Shown here in pieces: positions 38,701 through 45,095 of a stretch of DNA of 64,000 bases (positions within the stretch are counted from its first letter, which is position 1; each line of letters begins with the position of its first letter). The notes under the pieces are model-generated. The model searched no databases and was not told the origin of the DNA. It worked only from the letters and a program-made list of their open reading frames with translations. Source of the DNA: UTCHB3 sp008363265 (GTDB taxonomy: Bacteria > Bacteroidota > Ignavibacteria > Ignavibacteriales > Ignavibacteriaceae); assembly GCA_045863055.1 (NCBI GenBank), contig BTUW01000007.1:85353-149352 (forward strand), in the 5' to 3' direction. A program made the position numbers and the translations under genes.

Positions 38701-40530
38701 CTGAAGTGGAGATCGGCTCTCAGAGCGAGCAGCTATACTCTCGAAGTGAGTGAGGATCCGGCTTTTGGTACTCTGATCATCTCAGATAGTACGATCACCG
38801 ATACCCTTAGGGAATTACCCCAGCTGGAAGTCCCAAAAACATACTACTGGCGAGTTAAAGCGCGGAACATTGGCGGAGTAAGTGAGTTTTCTGAGGTTTG
38901 GAACTTCAGAACACTCGGCCTGCCACTGACGGTGAACCTTGTCTCACCTTTGAACGGCGCGATGGATCTACCGGTGAATAATGTGTCGTTTACATGGTCG
39001 AAGGGAGGTGAGCAAACCTTCGGTGCTGTTTCCTCGAATGGTGAACCGAAGGAGGCTAAAGCTACCGGGTTAAGTAAAAGGTCTGGTGGTACTGCGGGAA
39101 GATCTTCCGGAATAAACTCTCCCAATTCATTAACAGGTAACCCGGAAACAATCGGAAAGTACTGGCTGGAGATCACCACGGATACGAGTGGTTCGACTAT
39201 GTTCTTTTCAGACAGTACCCTGACTGATACAACCAGACAGGTTTCAGGATTTGCTCATCTTACCACATACTACTGGCGAGTAAAAGCACAAAATGAAGTT
39301 GGTTGGGGTCAATTTTCAGGGTGGTACAGTTTTACTACCATCATTCAAAGACCGGGTGTCACTTTTCTCGTAAGCCCACAGGATCAATCCACAGGACTTG
39401 TACAACCGATCACTGTTAAGTGGCGAACTGCCCCAAGAGCTGAAAAGTACACTCTTGAGGTTAGTGACAGTCCCGGATTCACATCATTCATCGTCAGGGA
39501 TACGAACATGACCGATACGACAAGAGTACTTCCTGCACTTGCTCCGCTTCAGGAGTATTACTGGAGGGTTTATTCAGTGAACATCGGAGGAATAAGCGAT
39601 ACATCTGCGGTCTGGAGATTCAAGACACTTGGTGCTCCGACAACCGTGAACTTGGTTTATCCCGCAGATAATGCTCTAAATATTCCTGTTGATCTCACAT
39701 TTACATGGACGAGGGCAACCGATCAGGAAGCAGTTCTTGGTTACTGGTTTGAACTTACGACCGATACAGCCGCTACTCCTATAATTAAAGACACTCTCCT
39801 TACGGATACTCTTAAGGCCGTGAACCAGCTTGCCAACAATACTCCTTTCTTCTGGCGCGTAAAGGCGCAGAATGAGACGGGATGGGGTAACTTCACCGCT
39901 TGGGGTAGGTTCAAGACGGTGAAGAAGCTTATTGCACCGCCAACTAATCTGGTAGCCACAGCGGTAGCTATTGGACAGGTGAGACTTGAGTGGAGTGACA
40001 ATTCGGATAACGAATCTGGTTTTGTTATCGCCCGGAAGACAGGGGACTCAACAAGCCTTGATCCGTTGGTGATTCTTGACTCAGTTGCGACCGGTGTTAC
40101 CCAATATCTTGATTCGTTGGTGAGCGATACCACGCTCTACAGTTACGTGGTTGTTGCATACAACAATGACACCATATCCCTTCCGAGTAATTACGCTCAG
40201 GTGTTCACGCTGACGGGAATAAAGGAGATCATTGCCGATCGGTTACCGATGAAGTTCGACCTGTACCAGAACTACCCGAATCCTTTCAACCCGAGCACGA
40301 TGATCCGGTTCGCGATACCGAAAGAGTCCAGCGTGAGGATCGAACTCTACTCGATGCAGGGCGAACTTATAGCGGTACTTCTGAACGGGGAGATGGCGGC
40401 AGGATATTACGAATCCCGGCTCGAAATCCCGAACTACGCGAGCGGTATATATTTATATAGAATTGTCGCCCAGCCGGCGGATGGTTCAGAGCCGTTCACG
40501 AAAACAAAGAAACTAATCCTGGTCAAATAA
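32800..40530 (+). CDS. Giant T9SS-secreted lipase/fibronectin-III repeat protein
   Basis: The protein of about 2576 residues starts at the ATG at 32800 (signal peptide KKTLFLVFLLLFQFVGFAQ); the GTG at 32779 is upstream of the signal. An alpha/beta hydrolase domain follows: YPIIFVHGIDSDNTMW, VILVGHSMGGLAIREYL, LNTPHLGSSF. Next come one Fn3-like module, then a beta-helix-like region (34,500-36,590) in which a unit of about 200 residues occurs twice (LNVRNLF...NCTxQGPVTF). At least eleven Fn3-like modules follow (YYWRVRAxN, VSDWS), then one more Fn3 and the sorting tail QNYPNPFNPSTMIRF. Modules alternate in two types, with three exact 588-bp tandem units. It is probably a long surface adhesin-like enzyme. 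The 5' half is AT-rich and the 3' end GC-richer. Confidence 0.88.
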   Translation: MKKTLFLVFLLLFQFVGFAQSGRSPYPIIFVHGIDSDNTMWNDITNHLNLWFGSAQVVDLVLNASFDSTHFVDDVIIEFKNTPPLSTGNIFTVNFKNWWNENATDPMLLQGQNHGHILTQSQSNESSILKQGYALKLVIEKVLHATNSDGVILVGHSMGGLAIREYLQRKDENGSQMWWVDKNDVISGHMVKKVFTLNTPHLGSSFAEPNGKTVLPNVYSEATRDLRDKYIGDYGFELPGVYLFGGKEKSIRIYSSFHNYDVNCDGDDKDSIIGISQGTSYNPNLPLPSNIYYTWGTSIGDWVVPHSNSWLYDQNNVAQPPGTDTLLTDDGHMAAKHNVPNIMRGLDEPNIKELAYDLTPKNMSFFKIDRTLQGFITYQPAPSSFLVDNDFYKVVLPAPGDLRISLHGNFSGIQQIAVISNNNFVANNNLPGELTLQVDADTHYIRVRGYADDQTWTNPYTLSVKYDIGVPPQLPTNILPLNGAIFVHQNMSVDWSDVDRAKTYEFQLAKDSLFSNLVYSQAGLTSSTIDVSNLELEKKYYWRVRSVNYWGVSDWSEIWSFTTEDALAVGKVNSKPSGGNWGDPKTWIDGKVPIENEDVVIRGPVSIENDYNCRALVVTSEGSLQSGSQSNSILYMSGNLKNYGKIKNNSKGYSLSVWAKGHVANFNEITAYSLVMNGSSNQIISHGIGNTFDCNVSFSNTVGDLVAGSPLVFNKSLSLGGGKLQIGEFPTTITQSGTVFGGQIVGEYLNYQSSERMSNMLLNVRNLFMSGGITNCTFQGPVTFYGRIMTVLSNTINGDLTIIDTLESLNHSAGEHLIQVNGNLVNNGVILDRLNSQSALRIVIDGNFENNGEVRNYIIQSSGSIMNNNTLNCSYLSLDGTTDQYIFLAPGKEFTSNISFTNASGRLIAGSDLRFTGTVNLTTGKFSTGDYSVTGGYIIGGKIDQPVFRFYGEGTLRDAQLNVRNLFVKGDLLNCTLQGPVTFHNRIRNNVYNLINGDLIIQDTLENFNAYSSNGHTLEVNGNLINNGLITENNASNQGLRLITSGDITNQGWMRNSFYTLTGSRNRTINVGDNTSSIFSTDGDSVVLTGQNRLPNLSVIAGSCILHENSELVIYGNMIQGNFKNFGKVIVERPNYYAVAVYDFFMNRIKLGIQPDFNKLTVANFGYQTPTLFGTAIKNYWSVTTEPSSYFDAQFLNFEYKDDMLNGNDEIRLEVFHSNNGQNNWQKVSSPSNISRNPEMNSVQISNIPIQGYFALASSANFPEVVVLSLPQNDQLNEPIPVKLVWRKANMAGRYMLSVAKDSLFSQIVVADSNLTDTVRILSSMDYNSSYYWRVRAGNQLGWGDWSSTRKFTTIIEKPETPVLAMPLNNSLGLLNPITVKWHKSLRVEKYKLQVSTDSLFDSLVVNDSTIADTVKILPNLSSHTKYYWRVRAANVGGVSDWSSVRNFKTLGNPYASNLVEPLNNSVNHPLNGIVFKWTKASERIETVQKYQFQVSTDSLFGSLFVNDSTLTDTSRIVNGMGYLTKYFWRVRAKNETGWGDWSVIWRFTTIVEKPAIPQLAAPLDNAVGLINPVTAKWNKALRVEKYYLQLSADNSFTSLIVNDSTVIDTIKLLPVLSNYTQYYWRVKAMNVGGVSDWSTVWKFKTLGNPYASNPVEPLNNSINHPLNGVMFKWTKAKERIEAIQKYQLQLSTDSLFGSFFLNDSTLTDTSHIVNGLSYLAKYFWRVRAKNETGWGEWSDTWRFTTIIEKPTTPLLASPVNNTVGLLNPVVVGWNSSARVERYRLQVSADSLFSTFVVNDSSLTDTSKILPELSIYTKHFWRVQAINIGGVSAWSTVWSFKTLGNPYASNLIEPLNNSVNHPLNGIVFKWTKANERIETIQKYQFQVSADSLFGTLFINDSTLTDTSRIVNGMGYLTKYFWRVRAQNETGWGDWSDVWHLTTIIEKPVVPQLASPANNSTQQLQPVTLKWRSALRASSYTLEVSEDPAFGTLIISDSTITDTLRELPQLEVPKTYYWRVKARNIGGVSEFSEVWNFRTLGLPLTVNLVSPLNGAMDLPVNNVSFTWSKGGEQTFGAVSSNGEPKEAKATGLSKRSGGTAGRSSGINSPNSLTGNPETIGKYWLEITTDTSGSTMFFSDSTLTDTTRQVSGFAHLTTYYWRVKAQNEVGWGQFSGWYSFTTIIQRPGVTFLVSPQDQSTGLVQPITVKWRTAPRAEKYTLEVSDSPGFTSFIVRDTNMTDTTRVLPALAPLQEYYWRVYSVNIGGISDTSAVWRFKTLGAPTTVNLVYPADNALNIPVDLTFTWTRATDQEAVLGYWFELTTDTAATPIIKDTLLTDTLKAVNQLANNTPFFWRVKAQNETGWGNFTAWGRFKTVKKLIAPPTNLVATAVAIGQVRLEWSDNSDNESGFVIARKTGDSTSLDPLVILDSVATGVTQYLDSLVSDTTLYSYVVVAYNNDTISLPSNYAQVFTLTGIKEIIADRLPMKFDLYQNYPNPFNPSTMIRFAIPKESSVRIELYSMQGELIAVLLNGEMAAGYYESRLEIPNYASGIYLYRIVAQPADGSEPFTKTKKLILVK
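37153..38916 (+). repeat. Three tandem 588-bp coding repeats
   Basis: Units start at 37,153, 37,741 and 38,329 with the codons for GNPYASN, each exactly 588 bp (196 codons, two Fn3-like modules). A fourth divergent unit starts at 38,917 and is 714 bp long, because 42 extra codons are present. The preceding unit from about 36,565 and the following one at 39,631 are more diverged. DNA identity among the three is high in places, such as the AACTCGGTCAATCATCC segments of units 1 and 3. Confidence 0.85.
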
Positions 40531-40551
40531 TTACTCGCGTTGAAAAACATT

Positions 40552-40587
40552 GGGCTCTTCGGGATCTCCCGGGGGCCCTTTTTATTT
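40552..40587 (+). terminator. Terminator of the giant gene
   Basis: GGGCTC (40552-40557) pairs with the GGGGCCC region (40572-40578) outside an inner CGGGA/TCCCG stem, followed by TTTTTATTTT. Confidence 0.85.
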
Positions 40588-40674
40588 TAAAAGTCGCTGA
40601 GTAAACTTTCGAATTTGCCAAGCTGAACTCTTTATTTAATCATTTTCCGGTCATCGATCGTGTAGAGGAAGTAT

Positions 40675-41673
40675 ATGAAAGCAACAATTCAATTTGTCTT
40701 AAAAATGTTTATAGTGTTCCTGGTGAGTACCATCCTTGTCGGTGCCCAGAAAAAACCTGATGGTGACAACGGCAAACAGCCCGCATTTCTTGTTCTGGAG
40801 AAGGGGAAACTCACGTTGATCGATGAGAACGGCAAGAACTTGAAAAAGATCAAGATAAAAGACCCTGTTTTCGATTTTGTCTGGGTGGATCCGACTACGG
40901 TCTTCTATTCCGTGCTCAAGAAGAAGACACTTCAGATATTCAAGTTGGACCCGGTTTCGGAGGCGGTGAAGAAGATCGCGGAGATCAAAAGTACATCGAA
41001 TAACACGAAATACTGGATGGAGGGCGACGAGTTTTCAATGTCTTTCATCAAAAAGATGTTGTATGTAAAATGCGATTATTACGAGGAGTTCCCGTACGGG
41101 TTCCTGCCCAAAAAGGTGTATGAGATCGATCCCGGGTCAGGGAAGAACCGGATAATTGAGATGGATCAGTTCTTCGCTATTCAGTCAGACACCACTTCAG
41201 CTGAGACAACAAAGCCTGAACCGGATGCCGGGCTTGCCAAAATAAGGGCAGCAATTCAGGTTAACTCTGATTGTGAACTCGAATATACCGGCGCGGACGG
41301 GCGGACGAAGGTTATTACGAAGACCACCGATGAGAAGATCAGGGAGGATGGCTATGACTGTGTCTCTTTCGATGTGCTGCCCGGCGGGAAAAAGGTGATC
41401 TTTTTTGTCTTCGGAGGCGTGGGTGATTTCATACACGGACCGGTCTATCTCGTGAATCTCGATGGTTCCCAACAGAAACGGATCATTGATGACGTGGTGG
41501 ACGGACCATTTGTTTTTGCGATCGAAGGGAGTGGCAAGATCTTCAACATCCGGAATAAAGATAAATCCCGGGATCTCATCTCCTTCAAGGATGACAACTC
41601 AGCGGTTGTGCTTAGAACCGGTATCAAGAAAATCGAACCTTGCAGGAAGATCGTCTGGACATTTAGTTTCTGA
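40675..41673 (+). CDS. Secreted propeller-like protein, paralogue A
   Basis: This 332-residue protein has a signal peptide ending near VSTILVGAQ (no lipobox). The body has repeats of the form FLVLEKGKLTLIDENGK, FDFVWVDPTTVFYSV, YVKCDYYEEFP and the strongly conserved VGDFIHGPVYLVNLDGSQQ. It is clearly paralogous to the lipoprotein at 50,966-51,943, which has VGDYIHGPVYAVNIDGSQQ at the equivalent place, and to the fragment at 52,903-53,016. The pattern suggests a WD/TolB-like beta-propeller, but I do not recognise a named family. The function is unknown. A terminator follows at 41,726. Confidence 0.75.
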   Translation: MKATIQFVLKMFIVFLVSTILVGAQKKPDGDNGKQPAFLVLEKGKLTLIDENGKNLKKIKIKDPVFDFVWVDPTTVFYSVLKKKTLQIFKLDPVSEAVKKIAEIKSTSNNTKYWMEGDEFSMSFIKKMLYVKCDYYEEFPYGFLPKKVYEIDPGSGKNRIIEMDQFFAIQSDTTSAETTKPEPDAGLAKIRAAIQVNSDCELEYTGADGRTKVITKTTDEKIREDGYDCVSFDVLPGGKKVIFFVFGGVGDFIHGPVYLVNLDGSQQKRIIDDVVDGPFVFAIEGSGKIFNIRNKDKSRDLISFKDDNSAVVLRTGIKKIEPCRKIVWTFSF

Positions 41674-41725
41674 GGTGCTGCCTGACCTTTTAGTGCTCGC
41701 AAGCAAATAGTAATTCCCATTTTCT

Positions 41726-41751
41726 ATCCGGCATCACCCAAGGTGCCGGAT
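41726..41751 (+). terminator. Terminator after paralogue A
   Basis: ATCCGG (41726-41731) pairs with CCGGAT (41746-41751), with CACC/GGTG continuing the stem, followed by CATTTATTTTAAA. Confidence 0.8.
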
Positions 41752-41830
41752 CATTTATTTTAAACCCATCCCCTGCACCATTCCTTCCTCTTTATTGAAC
41801 ATTCCTCTAAAAATCTTTAATTACTCCGGA

Positions 41831-41851
41831 AAATCATGGTTTTCATGGATA
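41831..41851. repeat. Interspersed hairpin repeat, copy 1
   Basis: AAATCATGGTTTTCATGGAT forms a small stem (ATCATG with CATGGAT, one bulge). Near-identical copies lie at 50,095 and 53,017, all within the accessory island and all between genes. Confidence 0.7.
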
Positions 41852-41984
41852 GGGAAAGGAAATTATGGTGACTAAATTGAAAACAGATTAACGATAATTT
41901 ATTTCTGTGTTTTCCGTGGAAAGAAAATTTTATAGTATTAATATGAAAACAAATTGTATCCGATAAATCAAGGAGTCGTGTCCG

Positions 41985-42131
41985 ATGAAGTCTCTCATCC
42001 TTCTAATCACCCTTTTGTCCTTTTCAGTCCTTGCTCAGTCCGTATTAACCGTGGGACCGGGTGGTAGTGGAAGTTACTCTTTAGTAAATGCGGAACTTTC
42101 TGTTACCGGTGAACATCATGTTAATGCCTGA
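41985..42131 (+). CDS. Short secreted peptide, perhaps a truncated gene
   Basis: ATG at 41985 is preceded by AAGGAG (41970-41975) at nine bases, so translation is likely. The 48 residues begin with a good signal peptide (MKSLILLITLLSFSVLAQ), then VLTVGPGGSGSYSLVNAELS and an abrupt stop. The mature part starts like a secreted beta-rich protein and then ends, suggesting truncation by a frameshift or stop. No family is recognised. Confidence 0.5.
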   Translation: MKSLILLITLLSFSVLAQSVLTVGPGGSGSYSLVNAELSVTGEHHVNA

Positions 42132-42406
42132 GTTAAATAATGAGAAGAGACGCTAATAATATAGATGCACTTCATTATAATGGAAACCAAGACAGTTCGT
42201 GTGATCAAGTAGTAGGTGCTTTTACTCTTATTGCATGCTCAATATAATGGCATGTATAAGAATTGATGAAAAACGATGTTTTCTTGGGATGTTGGGAAAT
42301 TTTTTTTATCAGTAGATTAAAGAGATTAATTGATTTGGCTCAAATATCAAGAAAGAACGTTTTTGGTAAATGAACCGGTATCGAATTTAGGACTAAAGGA
42401 CACAAC
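42132..42406. other. AT-rich spacer
   Basis: 275 bases without a supportable gene. A 35-codon frame (42140-42247) lacks a ribosome binding site. Confidence 0.4.
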
Positions 42407-43033
42407 ATGAATACTCAAAACGTGAAATTCTACTCAATGACAAAAAACCACCCGGAAATGAGGTCAGTTGAAAATACATTAATGGATTGGGTAAGAAATG
42501 ATGATTTCATCAGGCTGATCAGGTTTGCCGACGAAATAAGAACCGCGGGGGAGTATTTTTTAGCAATGTCGATCAATGAGTTCATTATATTACAAACAAA
42601 TCTGGTTTATAAAATCCGATTGGATCAAATGCGCCATTTATGTGATAATTTTATAAGCATTTGGCATTCAGATTACACTCCTTCCGGTTGGGCGCCAACA
42701 CTGTTACTTGATATCGCCAGAATTGTTCGATACTGCACTGACAATGGTGTTTACAACGATGAAAGGCATGGCTACTATGAGGTGGGGATGTGTCTGCGAA
42801 ACTATTATCTTGCCACAAATGAGAGATACTACAATAATCTTGCAATAAGTTTTTTTGCGAGGGCCGGTGATTACTTCAAGGCAAGGGAGAAATATCAAAT
42901 TAGTTGCGATATAGCACGCTCTTGGGGGACGGGGGCATCGATCTCGCAGTTGCAAAATCCTGTAGAAGAATTTCAGGGGTACCCTCACACAAAACCGATT
43001 GTGCCTAATCTAGCGCGAGGATTTGGTTATTAA
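42407..43033 (+). CDS. Unrecognised 208-residue cytoplasmic protein
   Basis: No signal peptide or membrane segment is visible. The sequence is mostly helical and rich in aromatic residues (for example NYYLATNERYYNNLAISFFA near residue 130-150), and could be a TPR-like or helical-repeat protein. It is followed after 21 bases by a FISUMP-like membrane protein in the same direction, so the two may form an operon. I know of no family and infer no function. Confidence 0.65.
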   Translation: MNTQNVKFYSMTKNHPEMRSVENTLMDWVRNDDFIRLIRFADEIRTAGEYFLAMSINEFIILQTNLVYKIRLDQMRHLCDNFISIWHSDYTPSGWAPTLLLDIARIVRYCTDNGVYNDERHGYYEVGMCLRNYYLATNERYYNNLAISFFARAGDYFKAREKYQISCDIARSWGTGASISQLQNPVEEFQGYPHTKPIVPNLARGFGY

Positions 43034-43054
43034 AGAAACATTAATGGTACAAAT

Positions 43055-44692
43055 ATGGCCTCACAACCTAGAAATAAAGTAGAATCAATTATCGATCAAG
43101 TTCTTGAGGAAATGGGATGCAAAGGACACAAACTTTTTGAGGGCTTAACAATCTCTGATATCACGTTGCTGGCTTCAGAGAGTTTTTTAGGAGATTACCT
43201 ATTACATACACACGACCTTGAACCAAAACTGCAAAAGCTTAAAGGCTTTTACTTCGCTTTTCAGATGTTTCGGATAATTGACAAAAAGACAAGTTTTCTT
43301 CAAAAAATGGTGGAAGATGATGAATTTAATGAATCTGAAATATGGGAGTTTTTCAGACTCGGAGTCGTCATTTTGGCATTTAGCCTTAAGGAGATCAAAG
43401 GATATACAGAACTCAATTTTGAAATCAGAGGTTGGATATCTGACTTCTTCTTACATTATGTGAGTAAAATGAATTATGAAGAGTTGAGGATAGCTGACAT
43501 TGAGAGAATGCAACCTTTAAAAAATGGTCAACCCGATGGCGCAATAACCGCATTAGGGAATGAAAAATGGTCAAAATCGAACTTTTTTGGAACAAAAAAC
43601 GGCAGGGGAGAAAACTTGATCTATGTGACAGATCAAGTCTCGTGGGAATTTGCAAACCGCATGGAGTTACCGGCATGTTGTTCTTACGCTTTTCTGCGGG
43701 AATTTGACGGAGTGTTGGGCTTGTATTATAATTGGTATGCGGTTAAAGAAATTGCTATTAGCCCTCCGGCTGGGTGGAAAGTGCCTGACAAAAACGACTT
43801 TGAGCAACTCAGAGCATGTCCAATCGAAGAGATGGCTTCGAATTTCGGTATTGGGCATGGACAGGTGGGGACTTCGCTAAGCTCTGAAGGTCATATATTA
43901 CATGATTTTGGACATGATCTAAGGATCTGGAGCTCAAGCGAAACTGAACCAAGTGGCAATTCAGCTTATTGCTTATCTGTGGGACCAGCAAATGAACATG
44001 TTTCAGATATTAGGGCTGAGGTGAAAGGGTGTGGCTTAAGGCTGAGATTAATACAAGACAATGCAAGTGTGAAGGCACCAACTTCTTCTCCCATCAGTCA
44101 CTCAGCAGACTATGATAACAAGTCAGCACCTCAGGAAGATTTCATAGATGGTTCGTCTGGCTCAAGAGATTTTTCTTGGGGGGATGCAGTATTCAGTAAT
44201 CCCAGCACGCTCTCAATCTTTATTTCTTGGTTTGGAAGCGTATTAAATCAATTTGTTTTAGACAGGTATGATAGTTCGGGTTGGTGGGGTCTGGCAGTCG
44301 CCCCACTAATGATTCTTAGTCTTGGTCTAATTTTTTCGGGAGCAGGATACATCATTAATCGATTCTTGAAGAACATTGATAAAAATGATCTTTGGGGTGT
44401 AATGTCTGTCACACTTGCACCCGTTGTATTTTCAATATATGCCATACCCATAGTTGCTATCGCCGTACTGTTTGACTGGACTTGGATGCTTGGTATAATC
44501 GAAACAATCGGTATTTGGGCGATTACTGCTTGGAAAGTTGCATTTTTCGCTAATTTAATTGCATGGTTGGTTTTTGGCCACTACTCCGGCAAGGTTTTTA
44601 AGAAGTATACAAAAGAATATCAATTGTATTTAGCTGTTATCGTTGGATGCACTGCACTTTTCCTGTTTCTTCTTACGACTTTGGTTAAATAA
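43055..44692 (+). CDS. FISUMP-like domain protein with C-terminal membrane segments
   Basis: The protein of 545 residues has three parts. Residues 1-150 are helical and unrecognised. Residues of about 160-345 resemble the Fibrobacter succinogenes major paralogous domain: YYNWYAVKEIAI, PPAGWKVPDKNDFEQL, LRIWSSSETEPSGNSAYCLSV and GCGLRLRLIQD match the usual YNWYAV, GWHVPTDAEW, WSSTE and GFSVRCVRD motifs. The C-terminal third has four to five hydrophobic helices (LAVAPLMILSLGLIFSGAG, FSIYAIPIVAIAVLFDW). FISUMP domains are normally found on secreted lipoproteins, so fusion to a C-terminal membrane bundle is unusual. It lacks an N-terminal signal peptide. Confidence 0.65.
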   Translation: MASQPRNKVESIIDQVLEEMGCKGHKLFEGLTISDITLLASESFLGDYLLHTHDLEPKLQKLKGFYFAFQMFRIIDKKTSFLQKMVEDDEFNESEIWEFFRLGVVILAFSLKEIKGYTELNFEIRGWISDFFLHYVSKMNYEELRIADIERMQPLKNGQPDGAITALGNEKWSKSNFFGTKNGRGENLIYVTDQVSWEFANRMELPACCSYAFLREFDGVLGLYYNWYAVKEIAISPPAGWKVPDKNDFEQLRACPIEEMASNFGIGHGQVGTSLSSEGHILHDFGHDLRIWSSSETEPSGNSAYCLSVGPANEHVSDIRAEVKGCGLRLRLIQDNASVKAPTSSPISHSADYDNKSAPQEDFIDGSSGSRDFSWGDAVFSNPSTLSIFISWFGSVLNQFVLDRYDSSGWWGLAVAPLMILSLGLIFSGAGYIINRFLKNIDKNDLWGVMSVTLAPVVFSIYAIPIVAIAVLFDWTWMLGIIETIGIWAITAWKVAFFANLIAWLVFGHYSGKVFKKYTKEYQLYLAVIVGCTALFLFLLTTLVK

Positions 44693-44911
44693 GTAATTTG
44701 TACCGCAAACTATAATGGGGAGAAGTCTTTGGTAAGATGTTTAATTTCAGAATTACACTAAATCTGGAGACTTTATGTCTTCGGTACAAACTTACTGAGT
44801 TCATCTTGCTAGCAGGAGTGTAATTTTAGGCATATAACTCTTGTCCTTTATGGGGAGGGCATTAAAAGAAATAATCTCATATCCCCATTGTGAGAAAAAA
44901 AGGAGTCCAAA
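44693..44911 (+). promoter_or_regulatory. Leader region of the RiPP locus with inverted repeats
   Basis: Two inverted repeats are present: TTTGTACCG (44697-44705) with CGGTACAAA (44782-44790), and ATGGGGA (44850-44856) with TCCCCAT (44882-44888). The second ends 12 bases before the ribosome binding site AAGGAG (44900-44905) of the precursor gene. A promoter must lie here, but I cannot assign its boxes. Confidence 0.4.
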
Positions 44912-45049
44912 ATGGAAACAAAGAAAACAGAGCCGAAAATCTCTTATGTAAAACCGGCAATAATAGCCGTAACTGACAAAACTTCAATGTCCGGTGCACG
45001 CTGCCCAACACATGATGTCTCATGGAAACAGGTTACTTGCAGGTGTTAG
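44912..45049 (+). CDS. Putative RiPP precursor peptide, 45 residues
   Basis: ATG at 44912 follows AAAAAAAGGAG at ideal spacing. The peptide is hydrophilic at the N-terminus (METKKTEPKISYVKPAI), then IAVTDKTSMSGA, and ends in a compact tail RCPTHDVSWKQVTCRC with Cys31, Cys43 and Cys45. A Lys/Pro-rich leader with a YVKPxI motif followed by a short Cys-rich core is typical of precursors for PqqD/SPASM radical SAM maturases. The gene sits immediately upstream of such an enzyme (45,839-47,221). Likely modifications are thioether or other Cys-directed crosslinks, which is inference. It has no signal peptide. No second precursor copy was seen. Confidence 0.7.
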   Translation: METKKTEPKISYVKPAIIAVTDKTSMSGARCPTHDVSWKQVTCRC

Positions 45050-45055
45050 ACAGTA

Positions 45056-45088
45056 TTGAGCCCCTGAAGTTAAAATTTGGGGGCTCAA
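45056..45088 (+). promoter_or_regulatory. Stem-loop between precursor and maturation genes
   Basis: TTGAGCCCC (45056-45064) pairs perfectly with GGGGCTCAA (45080-45088) around a 15-base loop. No T-tract follows. It ends eight bases before the start codon at 45,096 and contains the only G-rich sequence (45079-45083) that could act as a ribosome binding site for that gene. It may be a partial terminator, an mRNA-stabilising stem, or a translational brake giving excess precursor over enzymes. Confidence 0.65.
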
Positions 45089-45095
45089 CAGTTAT

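Noticed and set aside
36565..39630. CRISPR-like array or non-coding tandem repeat
   Set aside because: Repeats are long (588 bp), in frame and fully coding for Fn3-like modules.
42140..42247. 35-codon frame between the short secreted peptide and the gene at 42,407
   Set aside because: No ribosome binding site and no recognisable features; likely chance in AT-rich DNA.
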